Origin: CAWFKS01 sp963816435
GTDB lineage: Bacteria > Pseudomonadota > Alphaproteobacteria > Rhizobiales > Rhizobiaceae
Reading direction: 5' to 3'
DNA: 64,000 nucleotides
NCBI GenBank assembly: GCA_963816435.1
Contig: CAWFKS010000009.1
Coordinates: 186,001 to 250,000, forward strand
Of this stretch, positions 1 through 9,496 are shown in pieces. The notes under the pieces are model-generated. The model did not search any database. It saw only the letters and a program-made list of their open reading frames with translations, and was not told where the DNA came from. The translations under genes were made by a program, and so were the position numbers. The stretch's first letter is position 1. Every line of letters starts with the position of its first letter.

Positions 1-1557
1 CGCGGTGACGCCCGTCGCGACCCGGTCGGCGTCGCCGCTCTTGGAGATCAGGTAATGCGTGTCGGCGCGCGCCGCGACCTGCGGCGCATGCGTCACCGAC
101 AGCACCTGCACGCCGCCGGAAAGCCGCGCCAGACGCTGCCCGATCGCATCGGCGACCGCGCCGCCGACACCGGTGTCGATCTCGTCGAAAACCAGCGTCG
201 GAGCCGAGCCGCGGTCGGCGAGCGCCACCTTGAGCGCAAGCAGGAAGCGCGAAAGCTCGCCGCCGGAAGCGACCTTCATCATCGGCCCTGCCCGCGTGCC
301 CGGGTTCGTGCGCACCCAGAATTCGACGCTGTCGATGCCGGCTTCCGTGCGATCGTCCGGTTCGGACGACATTTCCACGATGAACTCGGCGCGCTCCAGC
401 TTGAGCGCCGGGAGTTCGGCGGCCACCGCCTGCACAAGGCCTTCGGCGGCACGGCTGCGCAGTTCCGAAAGGTGCCGCGCCGCCTCGTCGTAGGCGTCTC
501 GCGCCGCGCGCGCCTGCGTTTCCATGTCAGCCAGGCGTTCCTCGCCGGCATCGAGGTCCGCCAGCTCGTCGGCCATGCGGTCGCGCAATTCGGCGAGATC
601 GTCGACGGCGACATTGTGCTTGCGTCCCAGCGCCCGCAACGCGAACAGCCGCTCCTCCGCCTCCTCCAGGCGTCGCGGATCGAACTCGCTGGCGCGGATG
701 GCCTCGTCGACGGCCGCCTGCGCGGCGTCGAGCGACACCAGCGCCTCGTCCAGCCGCTCGATGATCGTCTCGAGCAGGCCCGGCGCGTCGGCAGCCTTGC
801 GCTGCAGACGGCGCAGCAGGCTGGAAAGCTGCGGCACGGCCGAGTTGGCTCCGGAAAGCACCTCGTTGGCGTCGTTGATGTCGCTGGCGATCTTCTCGGC
901 CGCCATCATGCCGGCCCGCTCCTCCGCCAGCTCCGTCTCCTCGCCCGGCTGCGGGTCGGCCTCGGTGAGTTCCTGCACGGCACTGCGCAGGAAATCAGCC
1001 TCGCGCGCCGCCGCCTCGACGCGCGCGCGATGGCGTGAAAGCTCCTGCTCCTTCTCGCGCCAGGCGCGCCAGGCCTGCGTTACCAGCCGGGCCTCCGACA
1101 AATGCCCGCCGAAGGCGTCGAGCAGGGCCCGGTGCGCGGCGGGGTCGACCAGCGCGCGCTCGTCGTGCTGGCCATGGATCTCGACCAGATAGCGGCCGAT
1201 CTCGCGCATCAGCGAGACGCTGGCGGGCTGGTCGTTGATGAAGACGCGGGTCCGCCCGTCGGCCGACTGCACCCGGCGCAGGATGACGTCGCCGTCGTCG
1301 TCGATGGCGTTCTCGCTGAGCAGCGCACGAACGGGATGGGCGGCGGGAACGTCGAAAACCGCCGTCACCTGCCCTTGCCTGGCGCCGTGACGCACAAGCG
1401 CAGTGTCGCCACGCGCGCCGAGCGCGAGCGACAGCGCGTCGAGCAGGATCGACTTGCCCGCACCCGTCTCGCCCGTGAGCACGGACAGGCCGGCCGAGAA
1501 GTCGATGTCCAGCCGTTCGATCAGGACGATATCGCGGATCGAAAGTTGCGCCAGCAT
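1..1557 (-). CDS. recN: DNA repair ATPase RecN (3' end outside window)
   Basis: SMC-like ATPase of recombinational double-strand-break repair in the cytoplasm. 519 codons are present and the C-terminus runs off the window. Seen: N-terminal Walker A GETGAGKS at residues 29-36, a long charged central region expected to form the coiled coil, the ABC signature SGGELSR near 431-437, Walker B LVFDEIDTGVGG near 455-466 and an H-loop (SVTHAPQVAA) near 486. The frame is open throughout. ATG at 1557 lies 16 bases after the bamD stop, so the gene is probably the last visible member of an lpxC-bamD-recN unit. This order after ftsZ is usual in Rhizobiales. Identity is firm; only the end is missing. Confidence 0.96.
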   Translation of the reverse strand, partial: MLAQLSIRDIVLIERLDIDFSAGLSVLTGETGAGKSILLDALSLALGARGDTALVRHGARQGQVTAVFDVPAAHPVRALLSENAIDDDGDVILRRVQSADGRTRVFINDQPASVSLMREIGRYLVEIHGQHDERALVDPAAHRALLDAFGGHLSEARLVTQAWRAWREKEQELSRHRARVEAAAREADFLRSAVQELTEADPQPGEETELAEERAGMMAAEKIASDINDANEVLSGANSAVPQLSSLLRRLQRKAADAPGLLETIIERLDEALVSLDAAQAAVDEAIRASEFDPRRLEEAEERLFALRALGRKHNVAVDDLAELRDRMADELADLDAGEERLADMETQARAARDAYDEAARHLSELRSRAAEGLVQAVAAELPALKLERAEFIVEMSSEPDDRTEAGIDSVEFWVRTNPGTRAGPMMKVASGGELSRFLLALKVALADRGSAPTLVFDEIDTGVGGAVADAIGQRLARLSGGVQVLSVTHAPQVAARADTHYLISKSGDADRVATGVTA

Positions 1558-1573
1558 CTCGGGATGGATGCGG

Positions 1574-2441
1574 TCAGGCGCCGAACAGCTTGGCGCCCGC
1601 CCGCGATATCCAGGAACCCTTGTCCTCGCGCGGTGACAGGCCGCCGGACTGCAGCAGCTCGTAGGAATCCTTGTACCACTGGCTGTCTGGATAGTTGTGA
1701 CCGAGCACGGCGGCCGCGGTCTGCGCCTCCGAAGTCAGTCCCATCGCCAGGTAGGCCTCCGTCAGGCGCGCCAGCGCCTCCTCGACCTCGCGCGTGTTGG
1801 AATAGTGCTCGACCACGACGCGGAAACGCTTGATCGCGGCCACGTATTCGCGCCGCTCGAGGTAGTAGCGGCCGACCTGCATCTCCTTGCCGGCGAGCTG
1901 GTCGCGCGCGAAGCGGATCTTGGCCTTGGCGTCCTCGACATATTCCGAATCGGGCCAGCGCTGCACGACCTCGTCCATCGCCTCGATGGCGCGCCGCGAT
2001 TCCTTCTGGTCCTGCGTGACGTCGCGGATCTGCCGGAAATAGCTCAGGCCGACGATATACTGCGCGTAGGCGGCATCCTTGTCGGTGGGATAGAGCTGGA
2101 CGTAGCGCTTGCCTGCGTTGATGGCATCCTCGTAGTTGCCCTGCCGGTAATTGGCGAAGGCGCCCATGACCAGCGACTTGCGGGCGAACTCGGAATACGG
2201 GATGCTCGCGGTCGACGGCGTCGAACTTGCGGATCGCCTCGTTCATGCGCCCCGCCTGCAGGTTTGCGAGGCCCTGATTGTAGAGGGCGTCGGCCGGATC
2301 GACGCTCTCCGCATATGCGGCGAGGTCCATGTCGTCCTTGGATGCGCAGGCTGAAAGGAGCAGCGGCCCAGCAACGACAGCGAGCGCGAAAATGCGCAGG
2401 CGGCCCCGTCCGAAAGGCGTGGCAGATGGGCTGGTGGACAT
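1574..2441 (-). CDS. bamD: Outer membrane assembly lipoprotein BamD (one apparent frameshift)
   Basis: Essential lipoprotein of the BAM complex that inserts beta-barrel proteins into the outer membrane. The start gives a signal peptide with lipobox LSAC (Cys32), followed by TPR-like repeats (for example YNQGLANLQAGRMNEAI, then repeats through QWYKDSYELL). The reading frame breaks at 2199-2201, where GGG on the plus strand reads as one base too many. Removing one base restores the expected EHPYSEFARKSL segment. Total length is 868 = 3x289+1, which fits one extra base and a 288-residue protein, the normal size. Because the gene is essential, a sequencing error is more likely than a real mutation. 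Confidence 0.93.
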
Positions 2442-2603
2442 GATTATTTCCGCCCCTCCGGCGTCAAAAAAGTCGGTTCGCGCTCCGGCCGTCATAAATC
2501 ACAAAGCCCGGAACACGGCAACGCTATGGTGTCGCAATGCCGCTTTTTTGTGGCAATTCCCGGTCGCGCAAAGAAGGCGAATACGCCTGGAAACGGTCAG
2601 GCC

Positions 2604-3552
2604 TCAGAGCATCCAGGGTGCGTAAACGGGAGCGCTGACCTGGATCATTTCGGCCGAGCGACCGCGCTCGCGGTGCACCGTCTCGACGATCTCGAAGCTG
2701 GAACGGTCGGACAGCAGGCGGCGCAGTGCGGCCGCATTCAGCTTGTGACCACCGCGATAGGAACGGAAGCAGCCGATGAAACGCGCGCCGGCCAGCGCCA
2801 GGTCGCCCATCGCGTCGAGCGTCTTGTGACGCACGAACTCGTCCTTGTAGCGCAGGCCTTCCATGTTGATGATGTTGCCGTCCTCGCCGATCACCACCGA
2901 GTTTTCGAGCGACGATCCGAGGGCGTAGCCGGCGGCCCACAGCCGCTCGACGTCCTTCATGAAGCCGAACGTGCGGGCGCGGGAGACGTCGCGACGGAAC
3001 ACTTCCGTGTCGATGTCGCCGGCGTAGAGCTGACGTCCGACGGCCGGATTCTCGAAGTCGATCTCGATCTCGAACCGGGTGCCGCCATAGGGACGGAACT
3101 CCGCCCACGAGGCCCCGCTGTCGATGCGCACCGGCTTGATCACGCGGATGTAGCGGCGCTTGACGGCGAGCGGCTCGATCCCGGCCTGCTCGAAGGCTTC
3201 CACGAAGCTGCCGGCGCTGCCGTCGAGGATCGGCACTTCCATGCCGTCGACCTCGATCGCCACGTTGTCGATGCCCAGGCCGAACAGCGCCGCCATCAGG
3301 TGCTCGACGGTGCACGATGCGCGCGTCGCCGGTGCCAAGTGCGGTGCACAGGTCGGTGGTGCCGATCTCCGAAACCAGCGCCCGAATCTCGACCTGCTTG
3401 CCGTCCCGATCGGAACAAAAAAAGACGATCCCGGTATCGGGATCGGCGGGGTTGCAGTGGATAGTTACCGGCTTGCCGCTGTGCACGCCTGTGCCGGACA
3501 AGGAGACACGGGATTTCAATGTCGTCTGATAGTCGTGCAAGTCGATCCCCAT
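2604..3552 (-). CDS. lpxC: UDP-3-O-acyl-N-acetylglucosamine deacetylase LpxC (one apparent frameshift)
   Basis: Zinc deacetylase for the committed step of lipid A synthesis. The N-terminal part starts MGIDLHDYQTTLKSRV and carries GVHSGKPV. The C-terminal part has the zinc-ligand region TVEHLMAALFG (His near 84) and the HKTLD motif (His and Asp near 242 and 246). The two parts are in different frames, joining near 3334-3341. Length is 949 = 3x316+1, so one extra base explains it and a 315-residue enzyme results. It follows ftsZ after a terminator, so it probably has its own promoter in 3553-3760, but I could not pick a convincing one. Confidence 0.93.
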
Positions 3553-3762
3553 AGCCCGTCCCACTCGGTCCGCTACGCCAAAATGCCGCGTGCGGATCTT
3601 GTCTCCGGCAGACGGCAGCTTTTCCCCGATGCTTCCGCGAACCGGCTGAATGCAGGAGGCGAAGATAATGACGCCCTCTCCCCCCGCCAAATCACGGTTT
3701 CTTACCCATTGTTACGGAAGCGGAAAAGATGAAGCTTGCGCAATTCCTTGTTTTTCCACCGG

Positions 3763-3802
3763 TTTTCGAAAAGCCGGCGAATGCATGTGCATCCGCCGGC
3801 TT
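3763..3802 (-). terminator. Rho-independent terminator after ftsZ
   Basis: Perfect 9-bp inverted repeat (AAGCCGGCG at 3771-3779, CGCCGGCTT at 3794-3802) with a 14-base loop. On the minus strand the stem is followed by TTTTCG. It lies 20 bases past the ftsZ stop and would end the dcw transcript before lpxC. Confidence 0.75.
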
Positions 3803-3822
3803 CGATTGTGACAGCGGTGTGA

Positions 3823-5472
3823 TCAGTTTGCCTGCCGGCGCAGGAAGGCCGGGATTTCAAGCTGGTCCTCTTCCGCCGCGGCACGCGGCTGCGGCGCGAT
3901 TCGCCCGTGGTCGTCGAGCTGGCCGCGACGCGGTGCGTAGAGCTGCGGATCCTGGTTGTTCAGGTGCCGTGCCTCGGGCGCGGGCTGGCGCAGCTTGGGC
4001 TCGCGCGGCTGCGCGGGCTGCAGGCGGGCGGACTCTTCCTCGCGACGCGACAGACCGTTGGTCAGCCGCTTGAGCAGACCCATCGGGCCACGCTCGTCGT
4101 GGTCGGCTTGCGCGCCGGCACCGGCTTCGATCTCGGCGCGTGCGACCGGCGGGAAATCCTCCACGCGAGGCATGCGCGGCTGCTGCGGCGCCGGCATCTC
4201 GGCGACCGGCTGCTGTACCGGAGCCACCTTGACCTTCGGGCTTTCCTGGACCGGATCGGGCTGGAAGAGCCGGCTGTGCGGACGGAAATCGTCGGCCTGG
4301 GCATTCGCGGGGGCCGCGGACGCATTGGCGGCCTCGGCCTCGTGGATTGCCTCGGCGACCGGGTCGGGTTCGCGACGTGCGACTTCGCGCGGCTGCACAG
4401 GCTGCTGGCGCGGCTCGGCGGAAATGGCGGGTGCAGCCGCCTGCGGCTTGACAGCAGGCTTGATCTGCTGGCGCACGGCCGCCGGCGGCGCGGCGATCTC
4501 CTCGGCAGTCTTGTCGATGCCCGTCGCCACGACCGACACACGGATGACGCCCTCCAGATCCTCGTCGAACGTGGCGCCCAGGATGATGTTGGCTTCCTGG
4601 TCGACCTCCTCGCGGATGCGGGTGGCAGCCTCGTCGACCTCGAACAGCGTCAGGTCGCGCCCGCCGGTGATCGAGATCAGCAGGCCCTTGGCGCCCTTCA
4701 TCGAGGTCTCGTCGAGCAGCGGGTTGGCGATCGCGGCCTCGGCAGCGGCCATCGCCCTGCCCTCGCCCGACGCTTCGCCGGTGCCCATCATCGCCTTGCC
4801 CATCTCGCGCATCACCGAGCGAACGTCGGCGAAGTCGAGATTGATGAGGCCTTCCTTGACCATCAGGTCGGTGATGCAGGCAACGCCGGAATAGAGAACC
4901 TGGTCCGCCATCGCGAATGCGTCGGCGAAGGTGGTCTTGTCGTTGGCGATGCGGAAGAGGTTCTGGTTCGGAATGACGATCAGCGTATCGACGCACTTCT
5001 GCAGTTCCTCGATGCCGAGGTCGGCGGTCTTCATCCGCCTCTGGCCTTCGAAGTGGAACGGCTTGGTGACGACGCCGACCGTCAGGATGCCCTTTTCGCG
5101 GGCCGCGCGCGCCACCACGGGTGCGGCGCCGGTGCCGGTGCCGCCGCCCATGCCGGCGGTGACGAAGCACATGTGCGTGTTGGACAGATGATCGACGAGC
5201 TCGTCGATGCACTCCTCTGCCGCCGCGCGCCCGACCTCCGGCTGCGAGCCGGCGCCGAGGCCCTCGGTCACGTGCGCGCCGAGCTGGATCAGGCGCTCGG
5301 CCTTCGACATGGTCAGCGCCTGCGCGTCGGTGTTGGCGACGACGAAATCGACGCCCTTCAGCCCTGCGGTGATCATGTTGTTGACGGCGTTGCCGCCGCC
5401 GCCGCCGACACCGAATACGGTGATGCGCGGCTTGAGCTCGGTGATGTCCGGCTTTTGCAGATTGATCGTCAT
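3823..5472 (-). CDS. ftsZ: Cell division protein FtsZ
   Basis: Tubulin-like GTPase that forms the Z ring at mid-cell. 549 residues: the GTPase domain occupies about 1-318 with the tubulin signature GGGTGTGAAP at 109-118 and the glycine-rich GVGGGGGNAVNNM at 21-33. A long Pro/Ala/Gln-rich linker (about 320-530) follows, and the end LEIPAFLRRQAN is the conserved C-terminal peptide that binds FtsA and other partners. The long linker is normal for Rhizobiales. It starts 70 bases after ftsA ends and is the last gene of the division cluster before a terminator. The frame is intact. Confidence 0.98.
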   Translation of the reverse strand: MTINLQKPDITELKPRITVFGVGGGGGNAVNNMITAGLKGVDFVVANTDAQALTMSKAERLIQLGAHVTEGLGAGSQPEVGRAAAEECIDELVDHLSNTHMCFVTAGMGGGTGTGAAPVVARAAREKGILTVGVVTKPFHFEGQRRMKTADLGIEELQKCVDTLIVIPNQNLFRIANDKTTFADAFAMADQVLYSGVACITDLMVKEGLINLDFADVRSVMREMGKAMMGTGEASGEGRAMAAAEAAIANPLLDETSMKGAKGLLISITGGRDLTLFEVDEAATRIREEVDQEANIILGATFDEDLEGVIRVSVVATGIDKTAEEIAAPPAAVRQQIKPAVKPQAAAPAISAEPRQQPVQPREVARREPDPVAEAIHEAEAANASAAPANAQADDFRPHSRLFQPDPVQESPKVKVAPVQQPVAEMPAPQQPRMPRVEDFPPVARAEIEAGAGAQADHDERGPMGLLKRLTNGLSRREEESARLQPAQPREPKLRQPAPEARHLNNQDPQLYAPRRGQLDDHGRIAPQPRAAAEEDQLEIPAFLRRQAN

Positions 5473-5542
5473 AGTCCTCGTCCTTTTCGCCTTTCCCGCC
5501 GCTTCGCCGCCGCGGCCTTGTCTGTGGGTCGCCCCGTAGAGA

Positions 5543-6850
5543 TCAGAAACTTTCCCTGAACCATTGGCCCATCCGGTGGAAGCGGCCGCCGGTACCCGTA
5601 GCCCTTTGCCGGAATCCGCTGCCGGTACGCTGGCTCTCGAAACGCGCCACCTGCGGATAGATCATCAGGCCGACCGCGGTGGCGAACGCCGGCCCCTTCA
5701 CTGCCTCGGGCAGTCCGGCCACGCCGAGCGGCCTGCCGATTCTGACATTGCGCGCCAGGATGCGGCGCGCCGCTTCCGGCAGCCCCCCGAGCTGTGCGCC
5801 GCCGCCGGTAAGCACGACACGCTTGCCCACGAGCCCGCCGAACCCCGATGTGCTCAGCCGGTCGCGCACGATCTCGAGCGTCTCCTCGACGCGGGCGCGG
5901 ATGATCCTGTTCATGACCGAGCGAGGCACCTGCATCGGCGCCTCGTGGTCGTCGCCGATCGGCTGCACCGTCACGACGTCGCGGTCGTCGATGCTGCCGG
6001 GCAGCGCCGAGCCGTGCATGACCTTCAGCCTCTCGGCGTATTCCTGGCGGGTCGAAAGCCCGCGCGCCAGATCGCCGGTCACGTGCGCACCGCCGATCGG
6101 AATGGCCTCGGCGTGGACGAACTTGCCGTTGGCGAAGATCGACAGCGTCGTGGTGCCGCCGCCGATGTCGATGCAGGCCGCCCCCATCTCGCTTTCGTCG
6201 TCGACCAGCGCGGAAAGCCCGCTCGCATAGGGCGTGGCGACCATGCGCTCGACCGAAAGGTGGGCACGGTTGATGGTCAGCTCGAGATTGCGCAGCGGCG
6301 CGGCGTCGGCCGTCAGCACGTGCATGTCGACGCCGAGCGTGTCGCCGATCATGCCGCGGGGATCGCGAACGCCCTTTTCGGCGTCGAGCGAGAAGCCGAC
6401 GGCAAGCGAGTGCACGAGCTGGCGCTCCGCCTGCAGGGCCTGTCTGGCACCGGCGTTCAGCACCTGGCGAATGTCGCCCGCCGCAGCCTCGTGGCCGCCA
6501 AGATTGATCGTCGCGGAGAAATTCTCGCTCTTCAGCCTGCCGGCCGACAGGTTGACGATGAGCGAATCCACGGTCAGTCCGGCCATGCGCTCGGCGGCAT
6601 CGACAGCCAGCCGCACCGCCTGCTCGGCGCGATCGAGGTCGACGACGACGCCCGACTTCACGCCCTGGGATTTCTGGTGGCCGATGCCGACGACCTGAAT
6701 CTGGTGCGTACGTCCGGGCAGCAGGCTGGAGCCATCGCGCGGCTTGAGCCTGCCGATCATGCAGCAGATCTTGCTGGAGCCGACGTCGAGCACCGTGATC
6801 ACGCCCGAACGGCGCGCCGGATCGTCCCGTGAACTGCCGAGCCAGCTCAT
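5543..6850 (-). CDS. ftsA: Cell division protein FtsA
   Basis: Actin-like ATPase that tethers FtsZ to the membrane and recruits the divisome. 435 residues. Seen: an N-terminal VLDVGSSKICCMIGR phosphate-1-type motif, the phosphate-2 motif ACIDIGGGTTTL, an adenosine-type VLTGGGAQL segment, and a C-terminal GQWFRESF tail that fits the amphipathic membrane-targeting helix. Its ATG overlaps the ftsQ stop by 4 bases (6847-6850), so translation is likely coupled. Confidence 0.97.
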   Translation of the reverse strand: MSWLGSSRDDPARRSGVITVLDVGSSKICCMIGRLKPRDGSSLLPGRTHQIQVVGIGHQKSQGVKSGVVVDLDRAEQAVRLAVDAAERMAGLTVDSLIVNLSAGRLKSENFSATINLGGHEAAAGDIRQVLNAGARQALQAERQLVHSLAVGFSLDAEKGVRDPRGMIGDTLGVDMHVLTADAAPLRNLELTINRAHLSVERMVATPYASGLSALVDDESEMGAACIDIGGGTTTLSIFANGKFVHAEAIPIGGAHVTGDLARGLSTRQEYAERLKVMHGSALPGSIDDRDVVTVQPIGDDHEAPMQVPRSVMNRIIRARVEETLEIVRDRLSTSGFGGLVGKRVVLTGGGAQLGGLPEAARRILARNVRIGRPLGVAGLPEAVKGPAFATAVGLMIYPQVARFESQRTGSGFRQRATGTGGRFHRMGQWFRESF

Positions 6851-7752
6851 ATCCGCCGCCCCCGCTTGATGTCCGCCATACGCTGCTTCATCGAGGCCTC
6901 TCGGCGCTCGGCCGCTTTTTCGGTTAGCTGGATCGTCAGCCGGTCGGCCAACCGCAGGTCGACCGCCTTGATGTCGCGCGACAACAGCGCGTGGTCGCTG
7001 TCGAGTTCGAGCAGCGAGGCAATGGCGTCGTTCTCGCCGATCTCGGGGAGCCGCACCGTGATGCCGTTTTCAAGCCGAAGATCCCAGCGACGCTCCGCCA
7101 CGAAAACGTAGCCGACAACGCGCGATGCCAGTTCGGGATGGTCGGCGATCCTGCCGACGAAGTCGGCCGCCGCCGTGTTCGCCCCCATGCCGATGACCAG
7201 CGGCAGGCCGGCGAAGTCGCCACCGCGGAACGGCGCGATGACGCGCCCGTCCTGCTCGATCAGCGAAAGCTCGCTGCCGTGCTGCCAGATCGCGAAGGGC
7301 TTGCGTTCGTGAATGTCGATCGCGAGCGCGTCGGGATAGACCTTGCGCACCGAGGCGTCCTCGACCCAGGGAAGCTCGGTTATCACCTCGCGCGCCTGCG
7401 CGGCGTTGAAGCCGATCAGCGAAGTGAACCCGTCCAGCCCGAGCTGCTGGAACACGTCGATCTCGGAAGTCTGCCGGTTGCCGGAGACGCGAATTTCGCT
7501 GATGGCAAAGCCACTCCTCGCCGTAACCGCCTGGACGATCGCGGCCGTGTGGCCGCCGGCGACCGAGCCGTAGATGCCGGTCGCCAGGAACAGCGCCGCA
7601 ACCGTCGCGGCATTGGCGAACGGAGGCAGGTCGACATCGGAGGAAAGCAGGCGCGACAGCATCCTGACCGGCCGCCGCAGCCAGCGCGGCAGAACCCGCC
7701 CCTCCTCGACGGGAGGTTGCGCGCCACCTTTTCCGGGCCTCAACGCAAGCAC
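6847..7752 (-). CDS. ftsQ: Cell division protein FtsQ, GTG start
   Basis: Bitopic inner-membrane divisome protein. Cytoplasmic N-terminus, one transmembrane helix (VAALFLATGIYGSVAGG), then a periplasmic POTRA domain starting around FAISEIRVSGNRQ and the FtsQ beta domain. I chose GTG at 7752 because GGAGGA sits 6 bases upstream; an in-frame ATG at 7773 exists but lacks that spacing and lies deeper inside ddl. With the GTG the protein has 301 residues and overlaps ddl by 13 bases. Confidence 0.92.
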   Translation of the reverse strand: MLALRPGKGGAQPPVEEGRVLPRWLRRPVRMLSRLLSSDVDLPPFANAATVAALFLATGIYGSVAGGHTAAIVQAVTARSGFAISEIRVSGNRQTSEIDVFQQLGLDGFTSLIGFNAAQAREVITELPWVEDASVRKVYPDALAIDIHERKPFAIWQHGSELSLIEQDGRVIAPFRGGDFAGLPLVIGMGANTAAADFVGRIADHPELASRVVGYVFVAERRWDLRLENGITVRLPEIGENDAIASLLELDSDHALLSRDIKAVDLRLADRLTIQLTEKAAERREASMKQRMADIKRGRRI

Positions 7753-8666
7753 GAAGCGTCCTCCACCATCCAACTCAAGAATTCACCAAACCCATGTCCC
7801 GCCAACGCGGCGAGCTCCGGCACAAGTGACGTCGGCGTCATGCCGGGTTGCGTGTTGATCTCGAGCCAGATGATCTCGCCATTCTCGGAATAGCGGTCGT
7901 CGTAACGGAAATCGGATCGGGTCACGCCCCGGCAGCCGATCGATTGATGAGCCTTGAGCGCCAGTGTCTGTATTTTTTGGTAAATATTCGGTGAAATTTT
8001 TGCCGGGCATTCGTGTTTCGAGCCGCCGGCGGCATATTTCGAATCGTAGTCGTAGAAGGAATGGCCGACCGGAATGATCTCGGTGACGCCGAGAGCCACA
8101 TCGCCCATTACCGCGCAAGTCAGCTCGCGGCCGTGCACGAAGCGCTCGACCATGACCTTGTCGCCGTATTTCCAATCCGCCGAGCCAATGACCTGCGGCG
8201 GATAGGACTGATCTTCCTTGACGATGACGACGCCGAAGCTGGACCCTTCGCTGACCGGCTTCACCACGTAGGGCGGAGCGATCGGGTGCGTCGAGCCGAT
8301 GGCATGACGGTCCATGACCCGCGAATTGGCGACGGGAATGCCGGAAGCCTTGGCGACCTTCTTCGCAAGCTCCTTGTTCATCGCCAGCGCGGAGGAAAGC
8401 ACGCCCGAATGCGTGTAGGGGATCTGAAGATATTCAAGAACACCCTGGATGGTGCCGTCCTCGCCGAAAGGCCCGTGAAGCGCGTTGAAGGCGACGTCGG
8501 GCTTCAGATCCGCCAGCACCTTGCCGACGTCGCGATCGACGTCGACGCGCGTCACGCGGTAGCCCTCGGCCTCCAGCGCATCCGCACAGGACTTGCCCGA
8601 CGACAGGCTGACGGGCCGTTCTGACGAAAAGCCCCCGTACAGCATTGCCACATGCTTCTTTTCCAT
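7740..8666 (-). CDS. ddl: D-alanine--D-alanine ligase
   Basis: Cytoplasmic ATP-grasp ligase making D-Ala-D-Ala for the peptidoglycan stem. 308 residues from MEKKHVAMLYGGFSSER (ATP-grasp N-lobe). Seen: the HGPFGEDG motif, PYTHSGVLSSALAMNK, the ATP-grasp lysine region YVVKPVSEGSSFGV and the C-terminal EINTQPGMTPTSLVPE motif binding Mg and substrate. Candidate starts further upstream only add non-conserved sequence. The gene is separated from murB by an inverted plus-strand gene, which is unusual inside this cluster. Confidence 0.97.
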   Translation of the reverse strand: MEKKHVAMLYGGFSSERPVSLSSGKSCADALEAEGYRVTRVDVDRDVGKVLADLKPDVAFNALHGPFGEDGTIQGVLEYLQIPYTHSGVLSSALAMNKELAKKVAKASGIPVANSRVMDRHAIGSTHPIAPPYVVKPVSEGSSFGVVIVKEDQSYPPQVIGSADWKYGDKVMVERFVHGRELTCAVMGDVALGVTEIIPVGHSFYDYDSKYAAGGSKHECPAKISPNIYQKIQTLALKAHQSIGCRGVTRSDFRYDDRYSENGEIIWLEINTQPGMTPTSLVPELAALAGHGFGEFLSWMVEDASCLR

Positions 8667-8991
8667 GATCCCGCTGTTCCCTCTCCAGACGGGGTCCGCC
8701 TCGTTTGCGGGAATCGAAGGTGAATCGGACCACCCCGGGGACCGCCCCAGGCTGACGCGGGTAACGCGAGCCGAACTCAAATCAGAAAACGCCGCAAGTC
8801 CAAAGAATCAGAGAGTTGATTCCGTGGCAACCCCTTGGATTCGCGGCGATTCATTTTCTTGGAAAAGAATTCGCCGCGTTGCATCGCGGCAACCTCCATC
8901 GCGTCCTGTCCGGAACAGTCCTCTACCGCCGCAGTTGTGCCAAGCAGCCATGGCTGCCCAGAGGAATTCGATCGAAAGACAGGAGGACATG
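8667..8991. other. Intergenic region between ddl and the HdeA-like gene
   Basis: 325 bases between two divergent genes (ddl minus, HdeA-like plus). It should hold both promoters. I see AGGAGG at 8981-8986 as the ribosome binding site of the plus-strand gene. I found no convincing promoter pair, terminator or further coding sequence. Confidence 0.4.
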
Positions 8992-9448
8992 ATGAAACCA
9001 ACGATCTCGACAATTGCCGGTATCGCACTCGCTTGCAGCGCCGGCGTCGCGTTTGCGCAGGATCCCGACACCGATGCCGCCAACCGGACACTCCAAGCGA
9101 CCGACATGTCCTGCGCGCAGCTCAATGCGTTCGACACCAAGGGCGTCGACAATGTCATCGCCTACGTCAACGGCTACCTGGACGGCCAGCATGCGCTGAA
9201 GAACGGCGATGCGTCCGCCGCCGAGTACATCGAACACGACGGATACGCCGGACAACGCATCCGACACGACTGCATCCATTAGCGACGATGCCGCCAGCGG
9301 CGGCGAGATCGCACCTCTCGACGCGGCGACTGGCGGGCCGACCGCCTTCGTGCCGGTGGATGCCGAGCGCGTGCGCGTGATGTGCCGCGACAATCCCGAA
9401 GGCAAGGTCGCCGACCAGATCAGGAACGCCGGCAAGAACAGCGACTGA
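8992..9448 (+). CDS. HdeA/HdeB-like secreted protein (one apparent frameshift)
   Basis: Probable small periplasmic protein. The start chosen is the second of two adjacent ATGs (8992), 5 bases after AGGAGG. Residues 1-23 form a signal peptide ending AFA, followed by a mature domain with TDMSCAQLNAFD and, after the break, VMCRDNPEGKV. Two cysteines spaced across a small helical domain match the HdeA/HdeB family, acid-stress chaperones in enterics; the role in rhizobia is not settled. The frame breaks somewhere in 9230-9285, in a Thr/Asp/Ala-rich stretch, and length 457 = 3x152+1 fits one extra base. If the break is real, the protein ends at 9282 without its second cysteine. It is inverted inside the dcw cluster. 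Confidence 0.6.
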
Positions 9449-9496
9449 GCAGTTTCGTCGGACGGCGGGACCGCAACGGTTCCGCCGCCGCCTCGC

